The notes under the pieces: model-generated
Told to the model about the DNA's origin: nothing
The model's database searches: none
The model's input: only the letters and a program-made list of their open reading frames with translations
In this document: piece by piece, positions 34,120 to 46,900 of the stretch
How the letters are laid out: every line of letters starts with the position of its first letter
Position numbering within the stretch: position 1 is the stretch's first letter
Assembly (NCBI GenBank): GCA_020310875.1
Contig: CM035432.1
Location: 100,704,012 to 100,768,011 of the forward strand
Reading direction: 5' to 3'
Source: Ceratopteris richardii
Lineage: Eukaryota; Streptophyta; Polypodiopsida; Polypodiales; Pteridaceae
DNA: 64,000 nt
Position numbers and translations under genes: made by a program

Positions 34120-35395
34120 AAATGAGTGAAAAGATGATCTACTACAAAAGGATAACACACTAGTATATAAATTAATTCTGATCCCAATAAAGTGAGACCA
34201 CAATCCCTTTCCATAACCAATGTGTAACCCCTGTAGCCATGTGTTGTGAAGTGGTGGATGTGATGATCTCTCAAAAAACTAATGCAAGACACTAGACACC
34301 TACGTGTTTTAAATAATGCATACATTTCTTGTGATGAGTCTTTATGACAAGTGACACTGGGTTAGTGTGGGTGAGTTTGTACAAGGTTTAGGTCACGAAT
34401 GACTTATTACAAGGGTAATGTTTAGACAAGGGAGGTGTTATATTGTACAAAGGATGGTGTAACGGCTTCTAGATGCATTTTAGCATCCATGTCCTAAGAG
34501 TTGGTGAGTGGGTTTCATTCTTTGGTTTATGGGCAAAGGATGATTCTGGCAGAGGTGGTGTCGATGGGTGAAGTGATTTTGAAGGGCTCTTTATTACATG
34601 GCTTAGGTTTTGAGCTAAAAGACAAATTTTGGGTACCCAAATTTTTGTAGGTGTGGGTCAATTTTTTAAGTACTTCTTGGCAATCCAAATCTATTTGGTG
34701 CTCTTCAATGGAGAAGAAGGTCGAGGGGAGGTAGGATGTTGAGTCAAATATTGCCTTGACTTCTTCTTGTCATAGCATCCATTGTTGGAAGTTTAGGGTG
34801 CTATCTGACCTTTTGGCACTCATACTTGTTTTGTGCCACTTGCCTTGATTTGTTGATACTACTTCCACCTTGGGGTAATCTTGTATGGTCGTTTGTTTGG
34901 GTTATTAAGTCATAATTAACTTCTCTAAGGTTGAGGCTGAGAGGTATGGTTGATGATCTGCTTTGGAAAAGAAGGGAGGTCCAACACTTGCGTGAACTCT
35001 CCATTAGGAGGTGAGGCATTTTGTATAACAAATCTATGCTGGTACGTGGGAAGTGTGGAGGATGGGCCTGAAGAGGCTATTTTGCCCATCTGTTCATTGA
35101 TGTAACCCACCTCACCACTCAGGTAATCCTCTTCTTGTTCAAAGGAAGATCAGGGGAAGATCTCTTAATGTTCTCTTGAGTGGCAACTATCCATTGCCAA
35201 GCCCGCATTGGTTGAAATTGGATTGATTTCACTTATCTCACAAATTTGTCCAAAAATCTTTAGTCCTCCTTCGCATTCATTTTCTCTAGTCTGGGGTTAC
35301 ATTCCACATGTGGGGTATGGTCAAGGAATTCAAGCGGTATCACTCGCCACTAGTTTCAGATCATGAGTTGTATGGAGCCTTGTCTAAGATTTAGG
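34120..35395. other. Linker, no domain recognised
   Basis: Short minus-strand frames (35031-34801 and 35110-34925) are rich in Ser and Pro with no motif. By position it is the spacer between the retropepsin-like relic and the unrecognised coding relic, probably part of the same composite element. Confidence 0.4.
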
Positions 35396-35399
35396 TCCA

Positions 35400-35930
35400 T
35401 TAAGTGATCGTATAACCAATCTTGGCTAAGGATTAATGGTTCTATCAAGTTGTCATCATGGTACACTAGGAGTTTCATAGTCATGGTCTCTTTGTGTATG
35501 AGGATAGAGAGGTCCACCTCACCCATGCAAGGTTTCCATGACTCCTAGACCTATGAGGTATGCCTCAATTGGCTGCATTTCTAATCCTAAGTCCTTATAG
35601 TGAGAACACCTAATCGCACTAGTTGCAGCACATGAATCAAATAAAGCCCTAAGCTCATGGTGGGTGTTGCCTTGTTCTAGTATGAAAATAACGAATGGTC
35701 TCCTATCCACTATGTTATGATGAGCAGTTGATTTTGTTTGAAACATGGCCATGGGGTATCTCGGTGTATCTTTGAGATGGTTATAATGTTCTATCCCTAG
35801 TCATTGGCTTCCTAGTTTCATGCATTTAATGCGTTCTAGAGCTTCTACCTTAGCTTCTCTTGTATTCTCTTTTCTTCCTCCTTATGCTTCTTGGCTAACG
35901 TCACTCGTCTAAGCATATCCTCAGTAAGAG
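35400..35930 (-). pseudogene. Retropepsin-like relic after the gypsy integrase
   Basis: A basic/acidic helical segment (MLRRVTLAKKHKEEEKRIQE, about 35910-35850) is followed by a domain starting RPFVIFILEQGNTHHELRAL and containing ALFDSCAATSAI near 35640. This is the aspartic-protease active-site pattern D(S/T)GAT with Gly changed to Cys. About 60 residues on, EPLILSQDWLYDHLMDL matches the second conserved retropepsin segment (ILGMDWL). This differs in type from the protease at 49820-49419. Position after integrase is unusual for Ty3/gypsy, so it may belong to another element. Confidence 0.6.
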
Positions 35931-35937
35931 GTTCCTG

Positions 35938-37056
35938 CTAAAGCTTGACTCTATAGCCACTAATGTAATTAGGCATTATCTCTCCTTCTAGTGTGGCTAA
36001 TTGTACCCTTCCACTTGTCGATAGTTTGTTACTAATCATAGGTTCATAACCACGTTTTACTCGCTTCCATGCATGTTGCTTCAACGTATACACTAGGACT
36101 AAGTCCGCTTCTTTTAAGCCTTTATCTTTCATATGTGCATTAAAATAGGCTTTCTATCGCTTCTTTCCTGCATATATCCCTACTGCTACTTTGAGCTTGG
36201 TTTCTCCTAATCATTCCAAGTCCATTATCCTTGATGAGAATTCATGGTTGATCCACTGATTTTCTTGTGCAACCTTAATGGTGGGTATCCAGAATTCCAA
36301 AGGAAGCACAATGTTTTGACCAAAAAACATCTAAAAGGGAGTTCCTTCAGTACCATCTTGTAGTCCACTTGATATGCCCAAACAATGTGGTGTAATTGTT
36401 TGTCCCAATCTGAATGTTTGTTGTTCATGAGTTTTATCAATACATTACAAAGGATCTTGTTAGTACTTTCTGCATGACCATTGGCATGAGGATCATACGG
36501 TTCCGATTTCTTATGAATCACCATAAAATCCTGCTACAATAAATATTCAATGAACTGGTTTAGAAAGTGAGTTCCTTGATCATTCACCAACTCTATAGGC
36601 AATCCATATCTCATAAAGAAATTTTTAAATAAGAATTCTGCAATCTTGTGTGCATCATTCTTTTTGGAAGCTTAAGCTTCTACCCATTTTGTAAGGTAAT
36701 CTATCACTACTATGATATATTGAGCATGAATACCTTTTGCTTGGTGGGTTAATGGGTTCTACAAGGCCTATACCCCACTTAGATAATGCACGTCCTCCCA
36801 TCATGGGTTTCAATGGCATTTCATCTTTGCAAATAGGAAACTCAGTTCTTTGGCACACATCAGATCTCTTATTATACGTATGTGGATCCATGTGAAGAGT
36901 GAGCCACCACACTCCTGTGAATAATATAGCTTTGATTACTTTATCGGGGCCAAAATGACCTCCTGCAACACCTTGGTGTGCAGTCTCTAACATGCTAAAA
37001 TAATCATTCTTGTGAACACAGTCTCTCAAGTATACCTTTCTCCCTCGTTTGTGCAA
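35938..37056 (-). pseudogene. Gypsy integrase relic
   Basis: At 37056-36655 the frame has the zinc-binding region: LETAHQGVAGGHFGPDKVIK, VWWLTLHMDPHTYNKRSDVC QRTEFPICKDEMP, then WGIGLVEPINPPSK where WGIDFVGP is expected, so the first catalytic Asp has become Gly. At 36524-36225, SEPYDPHANGHAESTNKILC carries the catalytic Glu and DWDKQLHHIVWAYQV the next conserved stretch. The carboxy-terminal domain (36132-35938) reads EADLVLVYTLKQHAWKRVKR and LATLEGEIMPNYISGYRVKL. Stops and frame changes lie between the three pieces. It continues the gypsy element broken at 48150. Confidence 0.85.
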
Positions 37057-37500
37057 GTTATGGCCAATAAGTGAGTACTCTTGAGCTTCCTACTCTTGGC
37101 TTCATCGTCTTTCTAAAGTCATTGCTTGAGGGAATGTTTTAATCCTCAAGTATGTTAGCATTGGTTCACTCCATTCTGGTGGAAGAGACACACGATAAAC
37201 ATGACATGTTCCGCACGTGGTCTTTCATAGCAGACTAGGCATTCTTTACATAGCCTATAGACATCTCCTTCCATAGAAGGTCAATATACTGCTAGTCCTA
37301 GCAAAGTGAGCAAGGTATAGTGTTTTGAATTATGTTGGTTCAATGCACCTACATGTGCTAATTTCAACCAATTCTTGTATTCTTATTCATCTACACAACA
37401 AGCAAGAATTTTTTGATTATCTTGTTTATAAATGCTTCTTGCTAGTATCTAGTATCTTTGAGATTTGGTGATCTCTCCTTCTCTGATCCTAATCCTAAGA
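37057..37500 (-). other. Degenerate RNase H-integrase linker of the gypsy element
   Basis: No long frame, but the position between recognisable RNase H and integrase pieces and a few matching stretches indicate eroded pol sequence. Confidence 0.5.
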
Positions 37501-37976
37501 TTCTTGGGTCCAAATGTGAGAATAGGGACAATAGGCTTCGCCCATTCAGGCACTATCTCGAGATTAAATAGGTATGCATCTGGTAGTTCATCCGCTATTC
37601 CTTGAGTGGCTTCTCCCGTAGTTAATCATGAAAGTTGATTGGCTCTAAGGTGGGTCCTTCCCTTTCTAAGTACTACTTCAAAGTCGGATTCCATTAGTAA
37701 TAGAAGGGAATGTATCAATCATCTGGTGTTACAAGGCTTATTGACTAAGTACACCAATGTGTGATGATCCGTGAAGAAGTTGAACTTGTTTTCCAATAAG
37801 TAATACCTGAATTTCTTTACCACATAAATCATTCCTAATCCTTAATGCTCCATAGTGGTGTAAATCCTTTCCACTACATTTATCTATCTACTTGCATAAG
37901 CTATGGGAAGATCCATAGTTCTTTCATTCGTGGGGTGTGCCAACACACATCCTATGGCATAGTTGGTGATGGAGAG
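37500..37976 (-). pseudogene. Gypsy RNase H relic, truncated by copia insertion
   Basis: The minus strand starts abruptly with NYAIGCVLAHPTNERTMDLP IAYASR, the conserved RNase H AIGxVLxQ motif, and continues through KEIQVLLIGKQVQLL-like sequence, LLLMESDFEVVLRKGRTHLR ANQLS and GEATQGIADELPDAYLFNLE. Its 5' neighbour is the copia LTR at 37977, so the RT half and the start of RNase H are missing here. The RT amino-terminal half is found at 48515-48155, beyond the copia cluster. Confidence 0.8.
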
Positions 37977-38995
37977 TGTTAATCTCCAAAAGAACAAGCT
38001 ATCCTTGATGCTACAACACCTCTATATCAAGACTAACTCAAAACCTTTACCAATTTGGAGGATCAATACCAGATTATCAAAATTTTGATCTAACTATGAA
38101 GAGAGTCACTACTTAGAAAAGTCTGCTACACTTAACTCACTCATTGCCTAATCGAATGTGTAAAGTTTTCAATGAAACTTTGTACGAAGTGTTGCCTTAT
38201 GTTTGTGCACCTTCTCCAAGTTAAAGCATCTCAAAAGACTCAGAAGATCTTGAGAAATAATTCAAACAATCCACCTATGTCTAAAACTATATTTCTTTAG
38301 AGTCGACTTTGACACCTATAACTTTTAATGCATAGTTCTCTCAAACTACAACCGTTTATCCAAATGCTTTTAGCCATAGGTAGCTTATATTCCAACTTAA
38401 AAAATGAGTGCCTGCTTGCTCAAAATTTTACACTATGGATGAAGAACAGGCCAAAACGTTAGCATCAAATTTTGCACCTGTTGTAACTTCACTTGTTCAC
38501 ATTTACACATGCAAAAGTTCCTACTCTCAATTCTCTCAGCCTGATCACAATTAGGATCTGAAAACTTGTACATAGGTCAATCAACTATAGAAAAACTTGT
38601 TCAAAAGCATTTCACAAAAGATTAAACACAGAACGAGTATTCACCAAAAGATCGGGCGTAATTTTTCTTCTTCTCTAAAAAGTTTTACATCTGAATGATG
38701 AGAGAGATCTTCCTCACTTCTAAAATGTCTAACTCTTACAACTTTTAATTCTTCTCATCTCATGCTCTCTCATACTTGCCCCGACGTTCTTCTTGTATAT
38801 ATAGGCATATATGTACAAACTCATGACCATAACAAAAGGTATATGTGAGCTAACTATAAGTTTAATCAACATATGTATACAAGTCTTAATTTCCTGAATG
38901 TGCACTATCTTCAAGCTTCATAGGTTAATCTTATCTTCAATATTTGACTTCAAAACTTTATTAAAAACATTAATTGATGGTTGTCATCCACCAAA
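37977..38995 (-). repeat. Complete copia LTR (3' LTR of internal region 1)
   Basis: The plus strand begins tgatggagagtgttaatctc, the exact reverse complement of the end of the LTRs at 56067 and 61506, which fixes this boundary. The other end reads ccaccaaaa, against caccaaca in the sister LTR, so the canonical TGTT start has mutated to TTTT. Length is about 1019 bp. A polypurine tract (gagggggagc on the minus strand) precedes it. Confidence 0.85.
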
Positions 38996-41900
38996 AGCTC
39001 CCCCTCAATCATCAATTAAGGTTTTCTCTGTCTTCTTTATACTTGCCATGTCTTTAAATCTCTGTAGCTTTGGTCCATCCAAGGTTCTGGTTAGCATATC
39101 TACAATCTGATCTTTTTTTGAATTATGTATGAATTCAATATCCTTATCAATCATGTTCTCTCTTAAGAAGTGATACTGAATCTCAATATTTTTAGTCATG
39201 GCATGAAAAACAGGGTTAGGAGCTAGGTACAATCAACTCATATTATCTCCATGAATAGTGGGTGTACTCTGAATGATGTCAAAACACTTCATGAGAGTCT
39301 TCAACCATATGAATTCCTTTTCAGCTTCAACCATGCCTTTATACTCTGCCTCTGTAGATGATAAAGCAACTGTATGTTGCTTCTTAGAACACCAACAGAT
39401 TAACTTATCTCCCACATAACACAAGTATCCATATGTTGATCCTAACATCATGATTACCTGCCCAATCTGTATCACTATATATCTTGATGTTTGCATCTGA
39501 TGTAAAACCATAATACAAACCTTCCTTGAGTGTACCCTTAATGTATCTCAACACTCTTTGTCTTGCAACCCAATGCTCTTTCGTAGGACAATGCATGAAT
39601 TGACATAACACTCCAACCAGACTTTGATATCACTTCATATTCTTTCTCCTCCATATCTGCTCAATTTGTGATTCACTTCCATTGGAGTAGGTGCTACCCT
39701 GCAATCTTCCATTGTAAACTTGATCAACAAGTACTTCAAAATACCTTTCTTGAGTTACATACACTCCATGTTGAGTATATGAGATTTCCATGCCCAAGAA
39801 ATATGACAAGTCTCCCAAGTCACTAATCTTGAACTCTTTCTCCATTTGTTTCTTGAGAATTTGTATGCCCTTCCCATTTGTAAATATAAGATTTATGTCA
39901 TCAACATATATGCACATGTAAATGAACCCATCATCACTTTCTTTGACAAGCAAGCTACTATCAGCTTTAGATACTTGAAAACCAAGTTCCATCAAGAACT
40001 TCACAAGTCCATAATTCCAAGCCCTTGGGGCTTGTTTCAAACCATACAAAGCTCTCTTGAGCTTGCATACATATTTTGAGTAGCTTCTATCTCTGAACCC
40101 TTGTGGTTGTTCCATGAAAACATCATCTGAAATATAACCATTAAGAAAAGCATTCTTCACATCTAATTGACATAATCTCCAACCTTTACATGCAGCAATG
40201 GCTATGCATGTCTTGATGGTTGTCATCTTTGCCATAGGACTAGAGGTCTCATCATAATCTATACCATATGTCTGAGCATACCCTTTCATAAGAGGTCTAG
40301 CTTTATACCTAGACACACTTCCGCATACCTCTTTATCTTGTAGACCCATTTGCATGCAATGATCTTCTTACTATTTGGTTTTTGAACAAAATCCCAAGTC
40401 TCATTCTTCATCAGTGCATCATACTCTTCTTGCATAGCTTTCTCCAAATTTGTTTTGCCTCTTCATATGTAGAAGGGTCTTCATCTGCTTTCACCATGTG
40501 AGCAAAATCTTTAGTAGTAAAAAAAGAAGTGTCATAGCTATACCTTGTAGGTTGCCATTTGTTTCTTGATGACCTTTTGAATTTTCCACATCTTGAAGTT
40601 TCTATTCTTCATCATCTGCATGATTATTGATTGTACCTACATACCAAGTACCTTGCTCATCAAATATAACATCCCTTGATACAAGAAATTCCTCTGTGGA
40701 TGGACTCCACAACCTATAACCCATTTGTGTTTCATCATATCCAATGAACACATACTTTTCAGCTTTAGGTTCCAATTTATGCCTTAATTGAGATGGTACA
40801 TATGCATAGGCTAGACATCCAAACAATTTGCAATGATCTAAGGTAGGTCTCTCACCCCACCAAGCTTCATATGGTGTCATGCCTTGCAAAGCTTTACATG
40901 GTAAACTATTAACAAAGTATGTAGTTGTATTTATAGCCTCTGCCCACAAATAGTTTGGACAATTTTTCTCCTTCATCATTGATCTTGCAAACTCAACAAG
41001 AGTTCTATTTCTCTTTTCTCCTATACCATTTTGTTGAGGAGAGTACCTGCAAGTCACTTTCCTTTTTATACTTGCATTCCATAAGTAGTCACTGAACTCA
41101 TTAGAGAAATACTCTCCCCCTCCATCTGACCTTAGTCTCTTCAACTTTTGACTTGTGATTATTTCTGCATACACATGATAATGTTTAAATGTATTGAATA
41201 CCTCTAATTTAACTTGGATCACATATATAGTAATCCATCTGGGAGCATCATCAACTTAAATCACATAATATCTTGAACCATTTATACTGAAATCCTTTGA
41301 TGGTCCCCACACATCTGTGTGTACCAATTCAAGCTTCTCTGAATACATAAATCCATGCTTATTGTATGATTGCTTATGGGCCTTACCTAATTGACATGCC
41401 TCACATCTAAATGTCATGTGCTGACCTACAACATTAGGCCATCAAAGCACTGAACCATTGTTAACCATATCCTTAATCCTCTTTCATTGAAATTTCTAAG
41501 CCTTCTATGCCGAAGACCTAACTTAGAGATCTTATGTCCTCCATGAGTGAACAAGGCATGACCAACATTACCTTGAATCTTCAATGCGAAGAGTCTTCCT
41601 TCTTTCTTCCCTAAAACAATTTGTTTGTACCTATTGATAGGGTCTTCCACAAAAACTTCATCAGTAATGAACCTTACTTCATAATCTTTTTCAACAATTT
41701 GCCCTTCACTTATCAGATTCTCTGGAATTGTAGGAACATACAAGACCTTACTCAGAAGATTACTTCCATCCTTGGCTTCCACTGATCCAATTGACTTCAC
41801 ATTGTGCTTTGTATTATCACCTATTTGAACTACATAATTAGTTTCCTTATTCTCCAAATCAGTGATCTAGGCTATATTACCACTCACGTGATTGCTACAC

Positions 41901-42048
41901 CCTAAGTCAATGTAGAAGACTCTTTGTTCTTCACTTTGTCTTTCAGAAGTTGCATTCATGATTAAAGTTGAATCTTCTTTTTGATTTGAAGCATAATTGT
42001 AGTAGGGATTGTTGTAGGGTTGACATTGGAAACCTTTACCTGCATTTC
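38996..42048 (-). pseudogene. Copia internal region 1: protease to RNase H relic
   Basis: Pieces in order: protease/pre-integrase (41857-41426; NLISEGQIVEKDYEV), integrase (41222-40602; LRSDGGGEYFSNEF and NGIGEKRNRTLVEF with the catalytic Glu kept), RT (40355-39630; QLDVKNAFLNG, LKRALYGLKQAPRAWN and an intact YVDD), and RNase H (39611-39005; SDTDWAG, WCSKKQHTVALSSTEAEYKG and KNIEIQYHFLREN). Stops, frame changes and a deletion in the RT-RNase H connection break the frame. Gag is absent because the 5' side is replaced by a plus-strand copia fragment from 42050. Confidence 0.85.
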
Positions 42049-42049
42049 A

Positions 42050-42848
42050 AACGAAATATATTGACACATTATTGCAGCGTTTTGGCCTTGAAGACTGTAA
42101 GCCTATTGCCACTCCTATGGAGACAGGTTTACGATTGAGTCTTCATGATGCTGGAGATGCATTTGATGCTGTTCTCTATCAGCAGGTTGTTGGATGCTTG
42201 ATTTACTTATGCATTACTCGGCCAGATATTCAGTTTGCTGTCTCACAGATGAGCAGGTTTATGCATTGCGCAGGAGTCACGCATTGGAAAGCGGTTAAGC
42301 GCATCTTTTGCTACTTGAATGGTACTCGGCTACTTGGGTTGTTTTATCCCAAGGGGGGATCACTACCGCCAGATTTGCATGCTTTTTCTGACTCAGATTG
42401 GGCTGGTTGCTATGACACTCGTGTGTCCACCAGTGGTTTTTGCTTCATGCTTGGTAGCTCATGTATATCTTGGTTGAGCAAGAAGCAGCCTACTGTGGCC
42501 ACTTCCAGTTGTGAGGCTGAGTATAGGGCAGCTTTCACAGCGACTGTTGAGTGTGTGTGGCTCAGACGCCTTATGGCTGATTTGGGTGTTGGCCAGTCTT
42601 CTGCCACCACCATCTTCACTGACAGTCAGAGCGCATTGGCATTTGCGAGGAACCCTGTGTTCCATGCTCGCACTAAGCACATTGAGGTGCATTATCACTA
42701 TGTGAGGGAGAGGTTCTCTGCTGGGGAGATCAGCTTGGCATATGTGCCCACGCAGGAGAACATTGCAGACCTTTTCACGAAGGCTCTGCCTAGGGAGAAG
42801 TTTGAAGCTTTCCGCAAAGCTTTGGGCTTACTTTCTTTTGTGGAGTGA
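42050..42848 (+). CDS. 5'-truncated copia RT end and RNase H, frame intact
   Basis: About 265 uninterrupted codons end at TGA 42846-42848. The frame starts in the RT thumb region (KYIDTLLQRFGLEDCKPIAT PMETG) and runs through VVGCLIYLCITRPDIQFAVS, SDSDWAGCYDTRVSTSGFCF (first RNase H Asp), WLSKKQPTVATSSCEAEYRA (Glu), TIFTDSQSALAFA (second Asp) and RTKHIEVHYHYVRE. All RNase H catalytic positions are retained. Third-position G/C is visibly higher than in the surrounding AT-rich copia copies and the sequence differs from them, so it is another lineage and a younger arrival. There is no own start codon; it is a fragment, not an expressible gene. Confidence 0.85.
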
Positions 42849-42910
42849 TTTCCACATAGCTCGGCACTTCCTTATACATGAGTGCCAACTCCTTGTTCAC
42901 CGCATCACTC

Positions 42911-42920
42911 CCAGGGGGGA
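42911..42920 (+). promoter_or_regulatory. Polypurine tract of the plus-strand copia fragment
   Basis: The sequence ccagggggga sits directly upstream of the LTR start at 42923, where a polypurine tract for plus-strand DNA synthesis is expected. Confidence 0.6.
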
Positions 42921-42922
42921 TT

Positions 42923-43152
42923 TGTTGATATATTTAGGTAGTGATGTGTGTGAACACTCTAGGACCGCCGGGGCACTTTTTTCCCTCTTTAGAAGGTTTT
43001 TTTCCCCCGGCTTGTATATATGCCTATTGCCCTAATGGGCTACTTATCTTTGTACATTCTCTAGTAATACATTCAGTCTTGTGTGTTGTGCTCCAAGCTT
43101 CTTCCTCTTCCTTGTGCTATTCGCGTGCTTCTGCAGACGTCTAACTCCAACA
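42923..43152 (+). repeat. Short complete copia LTR (230 bp)
   Basis: It begins TGTTGATATA and ends CTCCAACA, so it has TG/CA ends and a 5-bp terminal inverted repeat TGTTG/CAACA. A promoter-like tgtatatatgcc lies at 43013-43024. It follows the stop codon and polypurine tract of the fragment upstream, and joins the truncated minus-strand LTR at 43153. No sister 5' LTR is in the window. Confidence 0.85.
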
Positions 43153-43984
43153 TCATTGCCTAATTGAATGTTTAAATTTTTTAAAGAAACTTTGTATGAA
43201 TTGTCACCTATTGTTTGCACACCTTCTCCAAGTTAAAGCATCTCAAAAGACTCAGTAAATCTTGAGAAATGATTCAAACAATCCACCTATGTCTAAAACT
43301 ATATTTCTCTACAATTGACTTTGACACCTATAACTTTTAATGCATAGTTCTCTCAAACTACAACCGTTTATTCAAATGCTTTTAGCCATAGGTGGCTTAC
43401 CTTCCAACTTAAAAAATGAGTGCCTGCTTGCTCAAAATTTTACATTGTGGATGGAGAGATGACCAAAACATTAGCATCAAATTATGCACTTGTAACTTCA
43501 CTTGTTCACATTTACACATGTAAATGTTCGTATTATCAATTCTCTCGGCCTCATCAGAATTAGGATCTGAAAACTTGTACAAAGGTCAATCAACTATAGA
43601 CTGACTTGTACAAAAGCATTTTACAAAATATTAAACACACGAGTACTCACCAAAAGATCGGGCGTAATTTTTCTTCTTCTCTAAAAAGTTTTACATCTGA
43701 ATGATGAGAATGTCTAATGACTCTTATAACTTTTAATTCTTCTCATCTCATGCTCTCTCATACTTGGCCCGACTTTCTTCTTGTATATGTAGGCATATAT
43801 GTACAAACTCATGACCAAAACAAAAGGTATATGTGAGCTAACTACAGGTTTGATGAACATATGTATAGAAGTCTTAATTTCTTGAATGTGCACTATATTC
43901 AAGCTTCATAGGTTAATCTTTTCCTCAATCATTGACTTCAAATCTTTATTCAAAACATTAATTGATGGTTTTCATGCACCAACA
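43153..43984 (-). repeat. Truncated copia LTR between internal regions 2 and 1
   Basis: It aligns with 38137-38995 (cattgcctaa, caccttctccaagttaaagc, gatcgggcgtaatttttctt). The terminal 160 bp present in the sister at 37977-38136 are missing because the plus-strand copia LTR abuts at 43152. The opposite end keeps the correct TGTTGGTGCATG start on the minus strand, next to the polypurine tract of internal region 2. Confidence 0.85.
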
Positions 43985-46900
43985 ACTCCCCCTCAATCAT
44001 CAATTACGGTTTTCTCTATCTTCTTTATGCCTGCCATGTCTTTAAATCTTTGTAGCTTTGGTCCATCCAAGGTTTTGGTTAGCATATCTACAATCTGATC
44101 TTCTTTTGAATTATGTATGACTTCAATCTCCTTATCAATCACGTTCTTTCTTAAGAAGTGATACTGAATCTCAATATGTTTAGTCTTGTCATGAAAAATA
44201 GGGCTAGCAGCTAGATACAATGAACTCATATTATCTCCATGAATAGTGGGTGTACTCTTAATGATGTCAAAACTCTTCATGAGAGTCTTCAACCATATGA
44301 CTTCCTTTGCAGCTTCAACCATACCTTTATACTCTCCCTTTGTAGATGATAAAGCAACTGTATGTTGCTTCTTAGAACACCAGCAGATTAACTTATCTCC
44401 CACATAACGCAAGTATCCATATGTTGATCTCCTAACATGAGGATTACCTGCCCAATCTGTATCACTATATATCTTGATGTTTGCATCTGATGTAAAACCA
44501 TAATACAAACCTTCCTTTAGTGTACCCTTAATGTATCTCAACACCCTTTGTCTTGCAACCCAATGTTCTTTCATAGGGCAATGCATGAATTGACACAACA
44601 CTCCAACGACATATGACAAATCAGGCCTACTTAGAGTTGCATAGATTAGATTACCAACCAAACTTTGATATAACTTCATATTCTTGAATTCTTCTCCTCC
44701 ATATCTGCTCAATTTTTTATTCACCTCCGTTGGATTAGGTGCTACCTTGCAATCTTCCATTGTAAACTTGATCAACAAGTTCTTCAAATACCTTTCTTGA
44801 GTTACATACACTCCATGTTGAGTATATGAGATCTCTATGCCCAAGAAATATGACAAGTCTCCCAAGTCACTAATCTTGAACTCTTTCTCCATTTCTTTCT
44901 TGAGAATTTGTTTGCCTTCCCATTTGTACCTGTAAAAATTATGTCATCAACCTATATGCACATGTAAATGAACCCATCATCACTTGCTTTGACAAGCAAG
45001 CTACTATCAGCTTTAGATACTTGAAAACCAAGTTCCTCCAAGAACTTCACAAGTCTATAATTCCATGACCTTGGGGCTTGTTTCAAACCATACCAAGCTC
45101 TTTTGAGCTTGCATACATATTCTAAATAGTGTTTATCTCTGAATCCTTGTGGTTGTTCCATGAAAACATCATCTGAAATATAACCATTAAGAGAAACATT
45201 CTTCACATCTAATTGACATAATCTCCAACCTTTACATGCAGCAATGGCTGTGAGTGTCCTGATGGTTGTCATCTTTGCCACATGACTATAGGTCTCATCA
45301 TAATCTATACCATATCTCCGAGCATACCCTTTCACAACAAGTCTAGCTTTATACCTAGACAGACTTCCATCTGCATACCTCTTTGGCTTGTAGATCCATT
45401 TGCATCCAATGATCTTCTGGGTATTTGGTTTAGGATCAAAATCCCAAGTCTCATTCTTCGTCAATGCATCATACTCTTCTTGCATAGCTTTCTCCCAATT
45501 TTCATTACCTTTTGCCTCTTCATATGTAGAATGGTCTTCATCTGCTTTCACCATGTAAGCATGATCTTTAGCATTCAAAAAAGAAGTGTCATAGTTATAC
45601 CTTGTAGGTTGCCATTTGTGTCTTGATGACCTTCTGAGTTTTCCAGTTCTTGAAGTTTCTGGTTCATCACATTCTGGATCCAACCTTGGCACTTCAACTT
45701 CAACTTGTACTTCATTGTTCTCTTCTTCATCAAATATCTGAACCTTTGATTTACCTTTCTTCTGATTCAAAACTTCTTCATCACCTCCATGATTATTGAT
45801 TGTACCTACGAACCAATTACCTTGCTCATAAAATGTAACATCCCTTGATACAAGAAATTGCTTTGTGGATGGACTCCACAACCTATAACCCATCTGCTTG
45901 TCATCATATCCAATGAAAACATACTTTTCAGCTTTAGGTTCGAATTTATGCCTCAACTGAGATGGCACATATGCATAGGCTAGACATCCAAACACTTTGC
46001 AATGATCTAAGGTAGGTCTCTTACCCCACAAAGCTTCATATGGTGTCATACCCTGCAAAGATTTACACGGTAACCTATTAACCAAGTATGTAGCTGTATT
46101 TATAGCGTCTACCCACAAATAATTTGGACAAATTCTCTCCTTCATCATTGATCTTGCAAACTCAACAAGAGTTCTATTTCTCCTTTTTCCTACACCATTT
46201 TGTTGAGGAGAGTACCTGCAAGTCACTTCCCTTTTTATACTTGCATTCCATAAGTAGTCACTGAACTCATTGGAGAAATACTCTCCCCCTCCATCTGACC
46301 TTAGTCTCTTCAACTTCTGACTTGTGATTATTTCTGCATATACATGATAATGTTTAAATGTATTGATTACCTCTAATTTATCTTTGATCACATATATAGT
46401 AATCCATCAGCTAGCATCATCAACATAAATCACATAATATCCTGAACCATTTATACTGAAATCCTTTGATGGTCCCCACATATCTGTGTGTACCAATTCA
46501 AGCTTCTCTGAATACATAAATCCATGCTTATTGTATGATTTCTTATGGGCCTTACCTAGTTGACATACCTCACATCTGAATGTCATGTGTTGACATGCAA
46601 CATTAGGCAATCCAAGCACTGAACCATTGTTGACCGTTAATACCCCTTTCTGGGAAATGTCTAAGCTTTTTATGCCAAAGTTCTAACTGTGAGATCTTAT
46701 GTCCTCCATAAGTGAATAAGGCATGACCAACATTACCTTGAATCTTCAATGTGAAGAGTCTTCCTTCTTTCTTCCCTGAAACAATTTGTTTACACCCATT
46801 GATAGGGTCTTCCACAAAAACTCCATCACTAATGAACCTTACTTCATAACCTTTTTTAACAATTTTTCCTACACTTATGAGATTCTTTGGAATTGTAGGA

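Noticed and set aside
42410..42705. Additional frames on both strands over the plus-strand RNase H
   Set aside because: They overlap the clearly conserved RNase H frame and have no domain of their own.
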